Below, piece by piece: positions 36,193-45,000 of a stretch of 64,000 nt of DNA. Both the position numbers and the translations under genes were made by a program. The stretch lies in contig JALHOW010000003.1 of NCBI GenBank assembly GCA_022842785.1, forward strand, positions 1 to 64,000, read 5' to 3'. The notes under the pieces were generated by a model. The model was not told the DNA's origin. It did not search any database and was given only the letters and a program-made list of their open reading frames with translations. The first letter of the stretch is position 1. The number at the start of each line of letters is the position of its first letter. This stretch comes from Hyphomicrobiaceae bacterium. Its GTDB lineage: Bacteria; Pseudomonadota; Alphaproteobacteria; Rhizobiales; Hyphomicrobiaceae.

Positions 36193-36251
36193 GGGCATCC
36201 AAGGGTTCGGCTCCTGCCTCCTCCGTCAAACAGAACGACAGGGAACAGGAA

Positions 36252-36710
36252 ATGCCCGAACTGAAATCCGCCTACATCGGTGAACTCAAGATCGCGGTCA
36301 CCGGCACCTACATGCTCGGCGATGGCCCGCTCGGGCGCCGGCGCATCGATCTGCTGAGCCAGGGTCAGTTCGAGGGTCCGCGCATCAAGGCCAAGATCGT
36401 GCCGGGTGGCGTGGACCTACTGCTTGGCGGCAGCGACGGCGCCGTGCGCCCCGACGTGCGCTTGCCGCTCGAACTCGACGACGGCCATCCGCTGCTGATC
36501 AGCTACCGCGGCGTCCGGCACGCGCCCGCCGAAGTCATGGCCCGCATTGCCGCTGGCGAGCGGGTGCCGGCGAATAGCCATTACCTCCGCACGGCGCTCG
36601 TTTTCGAGACGGCCTCGCCCAAGTACAACTGGCTGAACAGGATTGTCGGCATAGGCGTCGGTCGACGCGAGCCGGAATTTGCCATCTACGACGTGTTTGA
36701 AGTCCTTTGA
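36252..36710 (+). CDS. DUF3237 family protein
   Basis: The 152-residue beta-rich product (ATG 36252, CAGGAA upstream) has the DUF3237 pattern: GDGPLGRRRIDLLSQGQFEGPRI-type text, V-P-G-G-V-D near residue 51, and SHYLRTALVFETASPKYNWLN, the conserved R-T-x-x-x-F-E-T motif, at the C-terminal third. It is cytoplasmic. The function of the family is not known. It lies 59 bases after the DsrE gene and 108 before the monooxygenase. Confidence 0.85.
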   Translation: MPELKSAYIGELKIAVTGTYMLGDGPLGRRRIDLLSQGQFEGPRIKAKIVPGGVDLLLGGSDGAVRPDVRLPLELDDGHPLLISYRGVRHAPAEVMARIAAGERVPANSHYLRTALVFETASPKYNWLNRIVGIGVGRREPEFAIYDVFEVL

Positions 36711-36818
36711 GCGAACGCACGGATATCGTGGCGCCATGCGCGGGGCGCGGATGACAACCTGCCCGCCCGCCGCTACCGTCCGGAAAATAGCACATTTCGG
36801 AGCTGAAGCCGGATTGCC

Positions 36819-38210
36819 ATGACGAAGCAAAAGTCGATCGGGATCGTCGGGGCCGGAGCCTCGGGCCTCACCTGCGCCAAGCACATGATGGACGAGGGCT
36901 GGGACGTCACCCTCTATGAGATCGGCAGTCACGTCGGCGGGATGTGGGTCTACAACAACGACAACAACCGCTCCTCGGCCTATCGCACGCTGCACATCAA
37001 CACCGCACGCGACCTCACGAGCTTCTCCGACTATCCCTTTGATCCGAGCGTGCAGCCGTTTCCATCGCACTGGGACATGGCCAAGTACCTCAAGGATTAC
37101 GGCGATTATTTCGGCATCACGCAGCATGTGCGGTTCAACACGAAGATCGTCGATCTGAGGCCCGCGCCTTCCTACAGCGCCGACAAACCACGTTGGCAAC
37201 TCAAGAGCGAAGCCGGCGAGATCTTCGAGCACGACACGGTCGTCGTCGCGAGCGGGCACCTGACGAAACCGCTCGAAGTCCCCATGTTCCGTGACGGTTT
37301 CAAGGGCGAGTACCTGCACTCGCACGATTACAAAGAGCCGGCGCCCTTCGTGAAGAAGCGCGTGTGTGTCGTCGGCATCGGCAACAGCGCCCTCGACATC
37401 GCGAGTGATCTGGCGGTCGCGGCCGAGCGCACCGTGCTGATCGCACGATCGAGCGCGCTGATCATTCCCAAGCTCGCCTTCGGGCGGCCGTTCTGGGACA
37501 CCATCCAGCCGTTCTACAAGCCATGGATTCCCGCGGCCGTGCGCAATCGTGTGCTGAAGGCGCTCGTCTATATCATCCAGGGCGACATGAAGCGGCTCGG
37601 CTTCCCCGAGACGTCCAAGCGCGTGCACGCGACGTCGAACGCCAACATCGTCAACCACATCCACTACCGCCGCGTAGTCGTGAAGAATGGCATCGAGCGC
37701 GTCGACGGACAAACGCTGCACTTCGTCGATGGCACAGCTGAAGAATTCGACACGCTGATCGCGGCAACCGGCTACGAGATTGATCTCGATTTCGTGCCGC
37801 CGGAGATTCTTGCGATCAAGGACAACGGCCTCGACCTCTACATGCGGCTGGTGCCGCCCGACTGGAAGGGCCTCTACTTCCTCGCCTTCTTCAACTCGGA
37901 TACGGCGCTGAACTGGATCTGCGAGGCCCAGACGCGCTGGATTCGCGAGCACGAGGCGGGACGCGCCGCTTATCCCGACAAGGCCGGCATGCTGGCCGAG
38001 ATCGAGCAGCGCAAGAACTGGGTGCGGACGAACTTCAAGGATACGCCACGCCACGCCATCGAGGTGGAGCATCTCCCCTATTTCGCCGACCTCAAGCGGA
38101 CCATGGCCGAGGCGCAGAAGCGCGCCGGCGCACCTGCACGCGACATCGGCATCGGCTTCAAGCCGAAGAAGGGGGCGAAGGTCGCCCCGCGCGCAGAGGC
38201 GGCGGAGTAG
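36819..38210 (+). CDS. Flavin-containing monooxygenase (FMO/BVMO-like)
   Basis: The 463-residue protein binds FAD through GIVGAGASGLTCAKHM and carries a second dinucleotide site CVVGIGNSALDIASDL for NADPH. The FMO identifying motif F-x-G-x-x-x-H-x-x-x-Y/F is present as FKGEYLHSHDY. The C-terminal TLIAATGYEIDLDFV is the usual A-T-G-Y motif. It oxygenates a soft nucleophile (S or N) or a ketone. The tail ends in a Lys/Ala stretch. A terminator lies 34 bases downstream. Confidence 0.93.
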   Translation: MTKQKSIGIVGAGASGLTCAKHMMDEGWDVTLYEIGSHVGGMWVYNNDNNRSSAYRTLHINTARDLTSFSDYPFDPSVQPFPSHWDMAKYLKDYGDYFGITQHVRFNTKIVDLRPAPSYSADKPRWQLKSEAGEIFEHDTVVVASGHLTKPLEVPMFRDGFKGEYLHSHDYKEPAPFVKKRVCVVGIGNSALDIASDLAVAAERTVLIARSSALIIPKLAFGRPFWDTIQPFYKPWIPAAVRNRVLKALVYIIQGDMKRLGFPETSKRVHATSNANIVNHIHYRRVVVKNGIERVDGQTLHFVDGTAEEFDTLIAATGYEIDLDFVPPEILAIKDNGLDLYMRLVPPDWKGLYFLAFFNSDTALNWICEAQTRWIREHEAGRAAYPDKAGMLAEIEQRKNWVRTNFKDTPRHAIEVEHLPYFADLKRTMAEAQKRAGAPARDIGIGFKPKKGAKVAPRAEAAE

Positions 38211-38244
38211 GCGACCTCACCGCTGGCACCGGCAAACAGAAAAC

Positions 38245-38277
38245 AAAAAGCCCGGCCAGCTTGCGCTGCCGGGCTTT
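38245..38277. terminator. Bidirectional terminator between FMO and carD
   Basis: The arms aaagcccggc and gccgggcttt pair with an inner cagc/gct extension and are flanked by A-rich and T-rich runs on the two sides. It lies between convergent genes. Confidence 0.85.
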
Positions 38278-38305
38278 CGTATTCCTGAGTGCGAAACTGG
38301 CGGCC

Positions 38306-39508
38306 TTAGGCCGCGTGCGTGTCGCCCGCGCTCTCCTCGGTCGCGCGCCGCCCGCGGGCACTGCGCGAGAGGACCTCGGTGATGCGCTGCATGGCCGTGC
38401 GCTCGTCGAGCTTGTCGACGACCGCGATCTCGCGGGCCATGCGATCGAGCGCGGACTCATAGAGCTGGCGCTCGGAGTAGGACTGCTCGGGCTGCGTCTC
38501 CGAACGGTAGAGATCGCGCACAACCTCGGCGATCGCGATCAGGTCGCCCGAGTTGATCTTGGCCTCGTACTCCTGCGCACGACGGCTCCACATGGTCCGC
38601 TTGATGCGTGCGCGGCCCTTGAGCGTTTCCATGGCGCGCGAGACGATGTTGTCCTCGGCGAGCTTGCGGATGCCGGCTGCTTCCAGACGGGCCGTCGGCA
38701 CGCGGAGCGTGAGCTTGTCCTTCTCGATCTGGATCACGAACAGCTCGAGGGTCATGCCCGCGATCTCCTGCTCCTCGATCCCGATGATCTGGCCGACGCC
38801 GTGGGCCGGATAGACGATCGACTCGCCAATCTTGAAGCCGTGACGCGAATTCACCGGCTTCTTCGGCGCGGCGGCGAGCATCTGCTGACGCTTCGCCTCG
38901 GCCGCCTTCGCCGCCACGTCCTTGGGATTGGCAGCAGCAGCACGCGGCACGGGCTGGGCGGGCAGGACGGGCATGGCAGGTGCCGTCATCATGCGGGAAG
39001 CCGGCTTGTGGACGGCTGCCGGCATGGCGCGGGGGGCCGGAGCCGCCGCCGCTGCGGCCTTGGCGCGTGCAGCCATCATGGCCTGGGCGGCAGCCTTTGG
39101 CGTGATCGCACCGGCCTTCGCGGCAGCTACGGGCGCCGGCTTGGCCTGGGCGGCAGGCTTCGCGGCCACTGGCTTGGCAGGAGCTGCGATTTTGGCCTGT
39201 GGCCGCTTGTCAGTCGCCTTCTTCTTCGGGGCAGCAGTCACTTCGGCTTTGGCTTTCGTCTTGGGCGGGGCCACCACTGGGGCCTTTGCCTGGGTTGTGG
39301 ACTTGGCTTTGTCGACCGGTTTGGAAGACGGCTTGCCCGCGGCCTGGTGTTTTACCGGGGCCGGCTTCGCCTTCGCGGCCTTGGAAGCTGCGGGCTTGCT
39401 GCTCGCAGGCTTCGACGTGGATTTCTTGGCCTGCAGCGCCTTATCCGGCTTACGGGGCACGGCCGGCTTTGCAGCGGACTTCGCCGGGGATTTCTTGCTC
39501 TGCGCCAT
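38306..39508 (-). CDS. carD: CarD/CdnL RNA-polymerase-binding regulator with long basic tail
   Basis: The 400-residue product has two parts. Residues 223-395 are a full CarD domain: FKIGESIVYPAHGVGQIIGI for the RNA polymerase beta-binding Tudor-like part, TLRVPTARLEAAGIRKL, then the helical DNA-binding part with MWSRRAQEYEAKINSGD and AREIAVVDKL. Typical alphaproteobacterial CarD has about 165-200 residues. Residues 1-220 are an added Ala/Lys/Pro-rich tail with repeated AKPA/KPAA units, like histone H1 tails. CarD stabilises open promoter complexes, notably at rRNA promoters. ATG 39508 is preferred over the GTG just before it. fdxA lies upstream, a conserved pairing. Confidence 0.93.
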   Translation of the reverse strand: MAQSKKSPAKSAAKPAVPRKPDKALQAKKSTSKPASSKPAASKAAKAKPAPVKHQAAGKPSSKPVDKAKSTTQAKAPVVAPPKTKAKAEVTAAPKKKATDKRPQAKIAAPAKPVAAKPAAQAKPAPVAAAKAGAITPKAAAQAMMAARAKAAAAAAPAPRAMPAAVHKPASRMMTAPAMPVLPAQPVPRAAAANPKDVAAKAAEAKRQQMLAAAPKKPVNSRHGFKIGESIVYPAHGVGQIIGIEEQEIAGMTLELFVIQIEKDKLTLRVPTARLEAAGIRKLAEDNIVSRAMETLKGRARIKRTMWSRRAQEYEAKINSGDLIAIAEVVRDLYRSETQPEQSYSERQLYESALDRMAREIAVVDKLDERTAMQRITEVLSRSARGRRATEESAGDTHAA

Positions 39509-40030
39509 CACAACATCTCACTCCGCGACCAATCACGACCAACCAGACGCCACCACCTTGGTACCCACTTCGGGTTGCGGCCCCCCGCGATATGCCCGCA
39601 AACGTCCTCCGACAGGCCAACCCAGCTGCGGCAGCCCGAAACCGTATCCCCGAACCGAGGTTGCTACGTCCGCAACCCCACGTGCTCAAACTGGAAGAAG
39701 AATTCTTCGTCGCGCCTTTGCGTCTCGGCCCAGCGGGGCGTCTCAGCCCATTGGGCGGCGCAAACGGCCTCACGATCGACAGAGGCGCAAGTGTTCAGGC
39801 GACTGTTCACGCAAACCGCTCCCGCTCAGCCTGAATGTCGGCCACTGATCCGAATTCCGGAAGTTGGACTTATGCCTCCGGGGGATCTTGTAACACATTT
39901 TTCATGCAGAATGAAGCCGTCCGGCACAAAGTTCCCGAACATAGCCTGTCCGAATGCTTAAGCTGGACGCGAAGCAGTATTCGAAATTCTTTCGATCGCT
40001 ACTTGGCTAACACTTGCGACCTTCGTCTGT
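39509..40030. other. Gene-free region upstream of carD
   Basis: No frame with family similarity or typical codon bias lies here; a 74-codon plus-strand frame at 39835-40059 is not supported. It probably holds the carD promoter on the minus strand. I see no clear -35/-10 pair or strong hairpin. Confidence 0.5.
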
Positions 40031-40369
40031 TCAGTCACCTTCTCCGGGCTCGGCACTGAAGTATTTATCATACTTGTTCTGCTCGTCGCGGAAGTTATCC
40101 GCGTCCGTCGGGGCTTCCTTCTTGGCCGTTATGTTAGGCCACTTGTCGGCATACTCGCGGTTCAGTTCGAGCCAGCGCTCTAAACCGGGTTCAGTGTCGG
40201 GCTTGATCGCCTCGACCGGACACTCCGGCTCGCACACCCCGCAGTCGATGCACTCGTCGGGGTGGATGACGAGCATGTTCTCGCCCTCGTAGAAACAGTC
40301 GACCGGACAGACCTCGACACAGTCCGTGAACTTACACTTGATGCAGTTCTCGTTGACGATGTACGTCAT
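40031..40369 (-). CDS. fdxA: Seven-iron ferredoxin FdxA
   Basis: ATG 40369 gives 112 residues and starts at the family N-terminus [17 protein letters not shown]. The cysteine pattern C-x7-C-x3-C-P (first part) and [16 protein letters not shown] (second part) fits one 3Fe-4S and one 4Fe-4S cluster. The C-terminal extension with [18 protein letters not shown] is typical of FdxA. It transfers electrons in the cytoplasm. In many alphaproteobacteria it lies just upstream of carD, as here, with an unusually wide 522-base gap. Confidence 0.96.
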   Translation of the reverse strand: MTYIVNENCIKCKFTDCVEVCPVDCFYEGENMLVIHPDECIDCGVCEPECPVEAIKPDTEPGLERWLELNREYADKWPNITAKKEAPTDADNFRDEQNKYDKYFSAEPGEGD

Positions 40370-40737
40370 GATGGCTTCCTGGCGTCTGCCGACCTCAGCG
40401 GCCCCCTCAGACGCATAGTTAATCGGGGCGCGGCCAATCAGCCAGCCCGACACGATTTCAGCAGAGCCCACCCATCACGGCAGATCCCGAGCGGACACCG
40501 ATCCCAGCCGTTCGCCAAGCCGACGTCGCTGCCCGTGAGCGAGCCGGCAACGTGGTAGAACAAGGCGCCAGACAAGACAAGCATCCACCCGTCGCACCGG
40601 TAGCACGCTTACCCTCACGAAGCGTTACACGACAAATCTGCGCCCGGGATGCGCCGTTGTCCGCGCCAGGATCATCTTCCAGGGAGCGCCCGCCGAGCGG
40701 AACGATCCTCTAGGCCCGCGCACCCGGATAGAAAGCA
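40370..40737. other. Gene-free region upstream of fdxA
   Basis: No supported gene is visible between the fdxA start and the terminator of the TonB receptor gene. The fdxA promoter should be here. In many relatives an S4-domain protein gene precedes fdxA; it is not present in this window. Confidence 0.4.
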
Positions 40738-40759
40738 AAAGCGGCCCGAAGGCCGCTTT
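40738..40759 (-). terminator. Terminator after the TonB receptor gene
   Basis: aaagcggcc, a cgaa loop and ggccgcttt form a nine-base stem; on the minus strand it is followed by tttgctttc. It lies 28 bases after the btuB-like stop. Confidence 0.85.
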
Positions 40760-40786
40760 CAGATCGCGTGGATCGGTGCGGTCGCC

Positions 40787-42898
40787 CTACGGCTTCAGAC
40801 CGCCGCCCTCGCCGCCAAGCGTCAGGCGCATACCCGCATAGGCAGCAACGCCGGGCTGCGCGTAGCCGAACACCTCCTGGCCGCGGTCATCGAGGATGTT
40901 TTCGACGCGACCGAAGATCTCCCAGCCGGGCCGGAGCTCATAGGAAAGAGCCGCGCTAAGCCGCCATGTGGCGTCCAGACTGACCAACTCGTCCGTCCAT
41001 GGATCCAAGGGCGTCGCCCCCACTCGGAAAGCGAGGTCCCTCTGCGTGCCATTATAGATGGCGGCAAAGTGAAAGCGCGCGCGCTTATCGGCAAAGCGGG
41101 CATCCAGGTCCACTCGCGCGGAGTGCGGCGGTCGGCGAACCTCTCGCGTTCCATCCGGATCGGTGGCATCGAGGTACGTATAGGCCGCGCCGAGCGTGAT
41201 GCCCGGGACTACCTGCACCTTCGCGGAGACTTCCACGCCATCGCGATGGCTCGTGCCGGGCAGGTTTATGAGCGTCGGGACGAAGCCTGGGTTGCGGGAA
41301 ATCTTGTTCTCGAGTTCAGCATCGAAATACGTCACATCGAGCACGACTCGTCCGCGCCAAAGCGAGATTTCGAGACCGGCATCCCAGCCAAAGCTCTCCT
41401 CGGGCAGGAGATCGGGATTGGGCGTGAAGAATGCCGGGATCGAGCCGAACTGCTCGAAGAACGTCGGCGCCTTGAAGCCGGTACCAATGCTCGCGTGCGG
41501 GCGCAGCCCGAAATCGCGCGGCGTGCCCGGCACTTCCCATGCAGCAGTTGCGCGCCAGCTCGTAAAGTTATCGAAACTGCTGTTGTCATCGTGACGTACC
41601 CCAGCCGTGACATGGAGCTGGCGTGCGAACGTGCCGCGCCACTCCCCTGCAAAGGCAAGGCGGTCCCTGGACCGCTTCAGGCCGTCCGTGAAATCACCGA
41701 GTGGCGTGAACGTCTCCTCGTTCCACTCCACCAGACCCGAGAGCGAATGCTTGAGCAGCGCCGGATCCCCCGGCAACTTCAGCGTCGCGAGATAGGAATA
41801 CGTACGCGCGTCACTTTCGTACTTCGAGAGGAATGGAGACAGCGGGAAAAGAAGGTCGGTATCTGTCGTCTTCGTTTCGTTGAAAGTTGCGCGCAGCTCG
41901 TGCGTCAGAACGCTGTCGAATGTCTCCCAGCGTGCGCGCAGGCTGCCGAGCAGAACATTGCTCGTGAAGTGCGAGAGGTCGTCCTGAGCCGTCGCAAGCT
42001 CATTCGCAGCGCCGCCGAAGCCGTCGCGATCACCCGACTTGCGCGAAAGCCGCAGCGAGCCGTCTACGATCAGGCCCGGCATGATCTGCACGCCACCGCG
42101 GAAACTGAAGGTTTCCAGATCGGAAGCATCCTTTTCGCTGCCCTGCGGTGCGATGTTGAAGCCGCCGGATTTGCGTGCGTTGTAGGTAAGCGCCCCCCAA
42201 ACGCGCTCGCTGCCGGCGCTGGCGCCCAGCGTGACTTCGCGCGTGCGGAAACTGCCGACCTCGGTAGCGATCGTCACACGTGCCGGACCGCGCCCCCCGC
42301 GCGTGATAATGTTGACGACGCCGCCGACAGCGCCGGTACCGTAGATCACGCTCTGCGCACCGCGGATCACCTCGATGCGCTCGATGTCCGCCGTCGAGAG
42401 ATCGGAGAAGTCGTAGGCGCCGCTCGAAGGATCGTTCGCCACGACGCCATCGATCAGGACGAGCGTCTGGTTGTTCTCGGCGCCGCGGATGCGCACCTCG
42501 GTGACGCTGCCCGGCGTACTGTTGCGCGTGACATGCACACCCGGCAGCGAACGAAGTGCCTCAGCACCCGTGCGGATCTGCCGATCGCGCAATTCCTGGC
42601 CGGTGACCACCGTGACGGCAGAGCCGATCTCCGGCGCGGGCACGCCGATCTCGCCTTCCGCGCTCTCGTCGCCGGTCGATTCAACGGGCGCAGTCGGCAC
42701 CTGAGCGCGACCACTCGCTGCGGGCCTCGGCGCACGCGGCGCCGCCGGACGCGAAAGCGTCGCCCCCTCGACGATGAGCCCAGGGAGTTGCAGCTCCTGC
42801 GCCGCCGCCGGTCTCTGATCCAATCCAGCAAACGCCAATATACCGGCAGCTGCAGCCCACGCATGGCGCTGCCCCACCTTCAGTCGATAGTCTTTCAC
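40787..42898 (-). CDS. btuB: TonB-dependent receptor, BtuB type
   Basis: The 703-residue product starts at GTG 42898 and has a signal peptide ending near PAAAQE. The plug domain (about 90-205) shows GSAVTVVTGQELRDRQIRTG, ALRSLPGVHV, VRIRGAENNQTLVLIDGV and IERIEVIRGAQSVIYGTGA. The C-terminal barrel ends with GYAQPGVAAYAGMRLTLGG. The protein carries substrates over the outer membrane using TonB. The cobalamin riboswitch upstream makes vitamin B12 or another corrinoid the likely cargo. Residues 40-90 form a Pro/Ala/Glu-rich linker longer than in E. coli BtuB. Confidence 0.93.
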   Translation of the reverse strand: MKDYRLKVGQRHAWAAAAGILAFAGLDQRPAAAQELQLPGLIVEGATLSRPAAPRAPRPAASGRAQVPTAPVESTGDESAEGEIGVPAPEIGSAVTVVTGQELRDRQIRTGAEALRSLPGVHVTRNSTPGSVTEVRIRGAENNQTLVLIDGVVANDPSSGAYDFSDLSTADIERIEVIRGAQSVIYGTGAVGGVVNIITRGGRGPARVTIATEVGSFRTREVTLGASAGSERVWGALTYNARKSGGFNIAPQGSEKDASDLETFSFRGGVQIMPGLIVDGSLRLSRKSGDRDGFGGAANELATAQDDLSHFTSNVLLGSLRARWETFDSVLTHELRATFNETKTTDTDLLFPLSPFLSKYESDARTYSYLATLKLPGDPALLKHSLSGLVEWNEETFTPLGDFTDGLKRSRDRLAFAGEWRGTFARQLHVTAGVRHDDNSSFDNFTSWRATAAWEVPGTPRDFGLRPHASIGTGFKAPTFFEQFGSIPAFFTPNPDLLPEESFGWDAGLEISLWRGRVVLDVTYFDAELENKISRNPGFVPTLINLPGTSHRDGVEVSAKVQVVPGITLGAAYTYLDATDPDGTREVRRPPHSARVDLDARFADKRARFHFAAIYNGTQRDLAFRVGATPLDPWTDELVSLDATWRLSAALSYELRPGWEIFGRVENILDDRGQEVFGYAQPGVAAYAGMRLTLGGEGGGLKP

Positions 42899-43107
42899 GA
42901 CCTGCCCCCGTTGCGATCGGGAGCGCCGTCAGGAATCAGCCGAGCCGAACACGCGCAAATGACCGTCCGGCTGCTGTTGCAGGCGGCGCGAGGCCTTTGC
43001 GAATGCCATGGATGTCTCGATACCAACCCAAGGCGACGTCTCCCACTGTCAGACAGTCGCCACGACGGGTTCAACCGCACTCCCACACGCCCCGCGTGGA
43101 AGTTGAG
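42899..43107. other. Leader between riboswitch and TonB receptor start
   Basis: About 210 bases of leader separate the aptamer from the start codon. It probably holds the expression platform. I see no clear terminator with a T-run; control of translation is possible, but the RBS (gggggcaggtc) is not obviously in a hairpin. Confidence 0.4.
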
Positions 43108-43285
43108 CGACCCGTGACGGCAGGTCTCCTGGCTCACGGCTCGAGCGGCCCATCCAACCTTCCCGACCGGTGAACCCGGTCAGTGGCATTGTGGAGGAGC
43201 CTCGCCGTCTACAGTTGCGGGGGCAGCCACGGATTGAACCGGGCGGAACTAAAAAATGATCTCCGCCCGAGTACCGCGTTCCCTT
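43108..43285 (-). promoter_or_regulatory. Cobalamin (B12) riboswitch
   Basis: On the minus strand all the conserved blocks appear in order: a 5' gggaacgcggtactcgggc start, gctgcccccgcaactgtag, atgccactgaccgggttcac followed by cgggaagg, and the B12 box gccaggagacctgccgtc. This is the class I cobalamin aptamer. It should repress the TonB receptor when cobalamin is plentiful. The ends are accurate to about 10 bases. Confidence 0.95.
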
Positions 43286-43338
43286 TTCACCCATGCGCTC
43301 GCACACACGGGAACCGTCACGTGCGCCCAAGCAAACAG

Positions 43339-43366
43339 ACACCCCGGGACTCGTCAATCGGGGTGT
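43339..43366 (-). terminator. Probable terminator after the DUF302 gene
   Basis: acaccccg and cggggtgt form an eight-base stem; the minus strand continues ctgtttgctt. It lies 50 bases after the DUF302 stop and before the riboswitch, so it would insulate the two units. Confidence 0.5.
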
Positions 43367-43415
43367 GTCCGATATTCGGACCGCGCGGCAAATGGGCCAC
43401 GCATGCTTTGGGCCG

Positions 43416-43895
43416 CTACTTGGTTGCCTCGATGATGATGTCGTTCAGCAGCGTCCGGACGGCAGCGATAGCGGCCTCGGAACCCGGACCGCCGCGCGCA
43501 ATGGGGTTATGGAAGCCGGCCACGATCTCGCCCGGCTTGTCCTCGCGCTCGTACATGAAGACGACGAAGGGACACAGACCCATGTTTGCGGGATCGGCCT
43601 CCATCATCTCTCGCGACAGCTTCGCCGAGCAGAAAACGAAATACTCCGCCGCGCGATAGAGCTTCTTCGTCGACCCGACATCGGCGCCGGTCCGCTCGAG
43701 CATCCCCGCGACATTTCCGGTGTGGTCGATGACGAGCCCGCGCTCGATGATGGCGTTGGTCAAATCGAACTTCACATCCTCGTAGCTGCCGGCTTTGCTG
43801 CGCGTCGTAAAGGCCTCGGCTGTCCATGTGCCAACAGCAATGAGGCCAAGCACGACAACAATCGTGCTGGCGAGCTTCTTCAAGAATGCGCTCAT
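43416..43895 (-). CDS. Secreted DUF302 domain protein
   Basis: The 159-residue product has a signal peptide or anchor (FLKKLASTIVVVLGLIAVGT, possible cleavage at AEA). The mature part shows the DUF302 pattern: DVKFDLTNAIIERGLVIDHTGNV, then YFVFCSAKLSREMMEADPANMG, C-P-F-V-V-F-M-Y and VAGFHNPIA. Function is unknown; the family has a two-layer fold and some members bind heme or small ligands. GAGGTGAAAC precedes the ATG. A 17-base palindrome lies 39 bases upstream. Confidence 0.85.
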   Translation of the reverse strand: MSAFLKKLASTIVVVLGLIAVGTWTAEAFTTRSKAGSYEDVKFDLTNAIIERGLVIDHTGNVAGMLERTGADVGSTKKLYRAAEYFVFCSAKLSREMMEADPANMGLCPFVVFMYEREDKPGEIVAGFHNPIARGGPGSEAAIAAVRTLLNDIIIEATK

Positions 43896-43933
43896 GTTTC
43901 ACCTCGCAGGCGGCTCGTTTGTTACTGGAGAAA

Positions 43934-43950
43934 GCGTAATCCGATTACGC
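43934..43950. promoter_or_regulatory. Palindrome upstream of DUF302, possible operator
   Basis: gcgtaatc-c-gattacgc is a perfect eight-base inverted repeat with one central base. It lies about 40 bases upstream of the DUF302 start, where an operator overlapping the promoter would be. No regulator gene is adjacent. Confidence 0.4.
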
Positions 43951-44079
43951 CTCCCGCGCCACGTTCAGCCCTGCCGCGCACAATTGACCTGCCCATCCGC
44001 CTCGACAACACGCTGGTCCGCACTGTAGCCATGAAGCCGGCCCGGCACCGGGCCAACCGCCGGGGACGCCAGGGGCTTC

Positions 44080-45000
44080 ATGACTGTCCAGACGACAGAG
44101 CGCGCCATACGCCTGCCCGTCGAGCTGTTCCTGCTCGTCGTCGTCGGCCTGTTCTGGGGCGCTCAGTTCGGCTTCACGAAGATCCAGCTCGAGACCATGC
44201 CGCCGGTCACGGGCGTCGCGATCCGCCTCGCCATCGCCGCGGTCTTCATGTGGGCCATCGTCATTGCCCAAGGCGCGCGCGTGCCGACGGGTGTCAGGAC
44301 TTGGCGCGACTTCACCATCCAGGGCATTTTGACGAGTGCGGGGCCGGGCGTGCTGATCGCCTGGGGACAGCAGTACGTCGACAGCGCGCTCGCCGCGATC
44401 CTGAATTCGACGTCGCCGATCGTCGTCACCGTCATCACCCTCCTCTATACGCGCCAGGAAAGCATTGGTCCGAAGCGCCTGCTCGGGCTGGCGCTCGGCC
44501 TCGGCGGCGTCATCACGGTCATCGGGTTCGGTGCGCTCGATGGGCTCGACCGCGGCTTTGCCGGCCAGATCGTGATCATGTTGGCGACACTCGGCTACGC
44601 CAGCGCGACGCTCTTCGGGCGACGCTTCACGACCATCTCGCCTTTTGCGGCTGCCGCAGCGACCATCACGTGCTCGGCAGTGCTCATGACCATCCTCGCC
44701 TTCGTCGTCGAGCGGCCGCTCCTCATCGATCCGTCCATGCGTTCGATGATTGCAACCGTCGCGAGCGGCATCCTGTGCAATGGCCTCGGCGTGACGATCT
44801 ACTTCCGCCTGATCCGCACGCTCGGCTCGCTCGGAACATCGACCGTGAGCTTCCTCAAGGCCGCCTTCGGCGTCGTGATCGGCTGCTTCCTGCTCGGCGA
44901 ACCCTTTACGGCCTCGATCGCGATCGGGCTCACCGCCGTGCTGATCGGCGTCGCCGCCGTCAATGAAACCGGCGCCAATAAGGGCCCCGCCCGAGGATGA
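44080..45000 (+). CDS. EamA/DMT-family exporter (second copy)
   Basis: The 306-residue product has ten helices in two EamA repeats. The first helix reads LFLLVVVGLFWGAQFGFTKIQ with the family W-G motif; the second repeat contains VTIYFRLIRTLGSLGTSTVSFLK and VVIGCFLLGEPF. It is an inner-membrane exporter of unknown substrate. Its stop overlaps the ATG of the MFS gene by four bases, so the two are made together. Confidence 0.92.
   Translation: MTVQTTERAIRLPVELFLLVVVGLFWGAQFGFTKIQLETMPPVTGVAIRLAIAAVFMWAIVIAQGARVPTGVRTWRDFTIQGILTSAGPGVLIAWGQQYVDSALAAILNSTSPIVVTVITLLYTRQESIGPKRLLGLALGLGGVITVIGFGALDGLDRGFAGQIVIMLATLGYASATLFGRRFTTISPFAAAAATITCSAVLMTILAFVVERPLLIDPSMRSMIATVASGILCNGLGVTIYFRLIRTLGSLGTSTVSFLKAAFGVVIGCFLLGEPFTASIAIGLTAVLIGVAAVNETGANKGPARG

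Noticed and set aside
38261-39961. Plus-strand frame of 566 codons opposite carD
   Set aside because: It mirrors the Ala/Lys repeats of the CarD tail and has Gly/Arg/His low complexity; carD is conserved and has its own terminator.
41196-41594. Plus-strand 132-codon frame inside the TonB receptor region
   Set aside because: Shadow of the receptor's barrel-coding sequence, with no domain or start signal.
42895-43137. Small minus-strand frame inside the riboswitch leader
   Set aside because: It overlaps the aptamer's 3' end and has no RBS or family; the region is explained by the cobalamin riboswitch and its leader.
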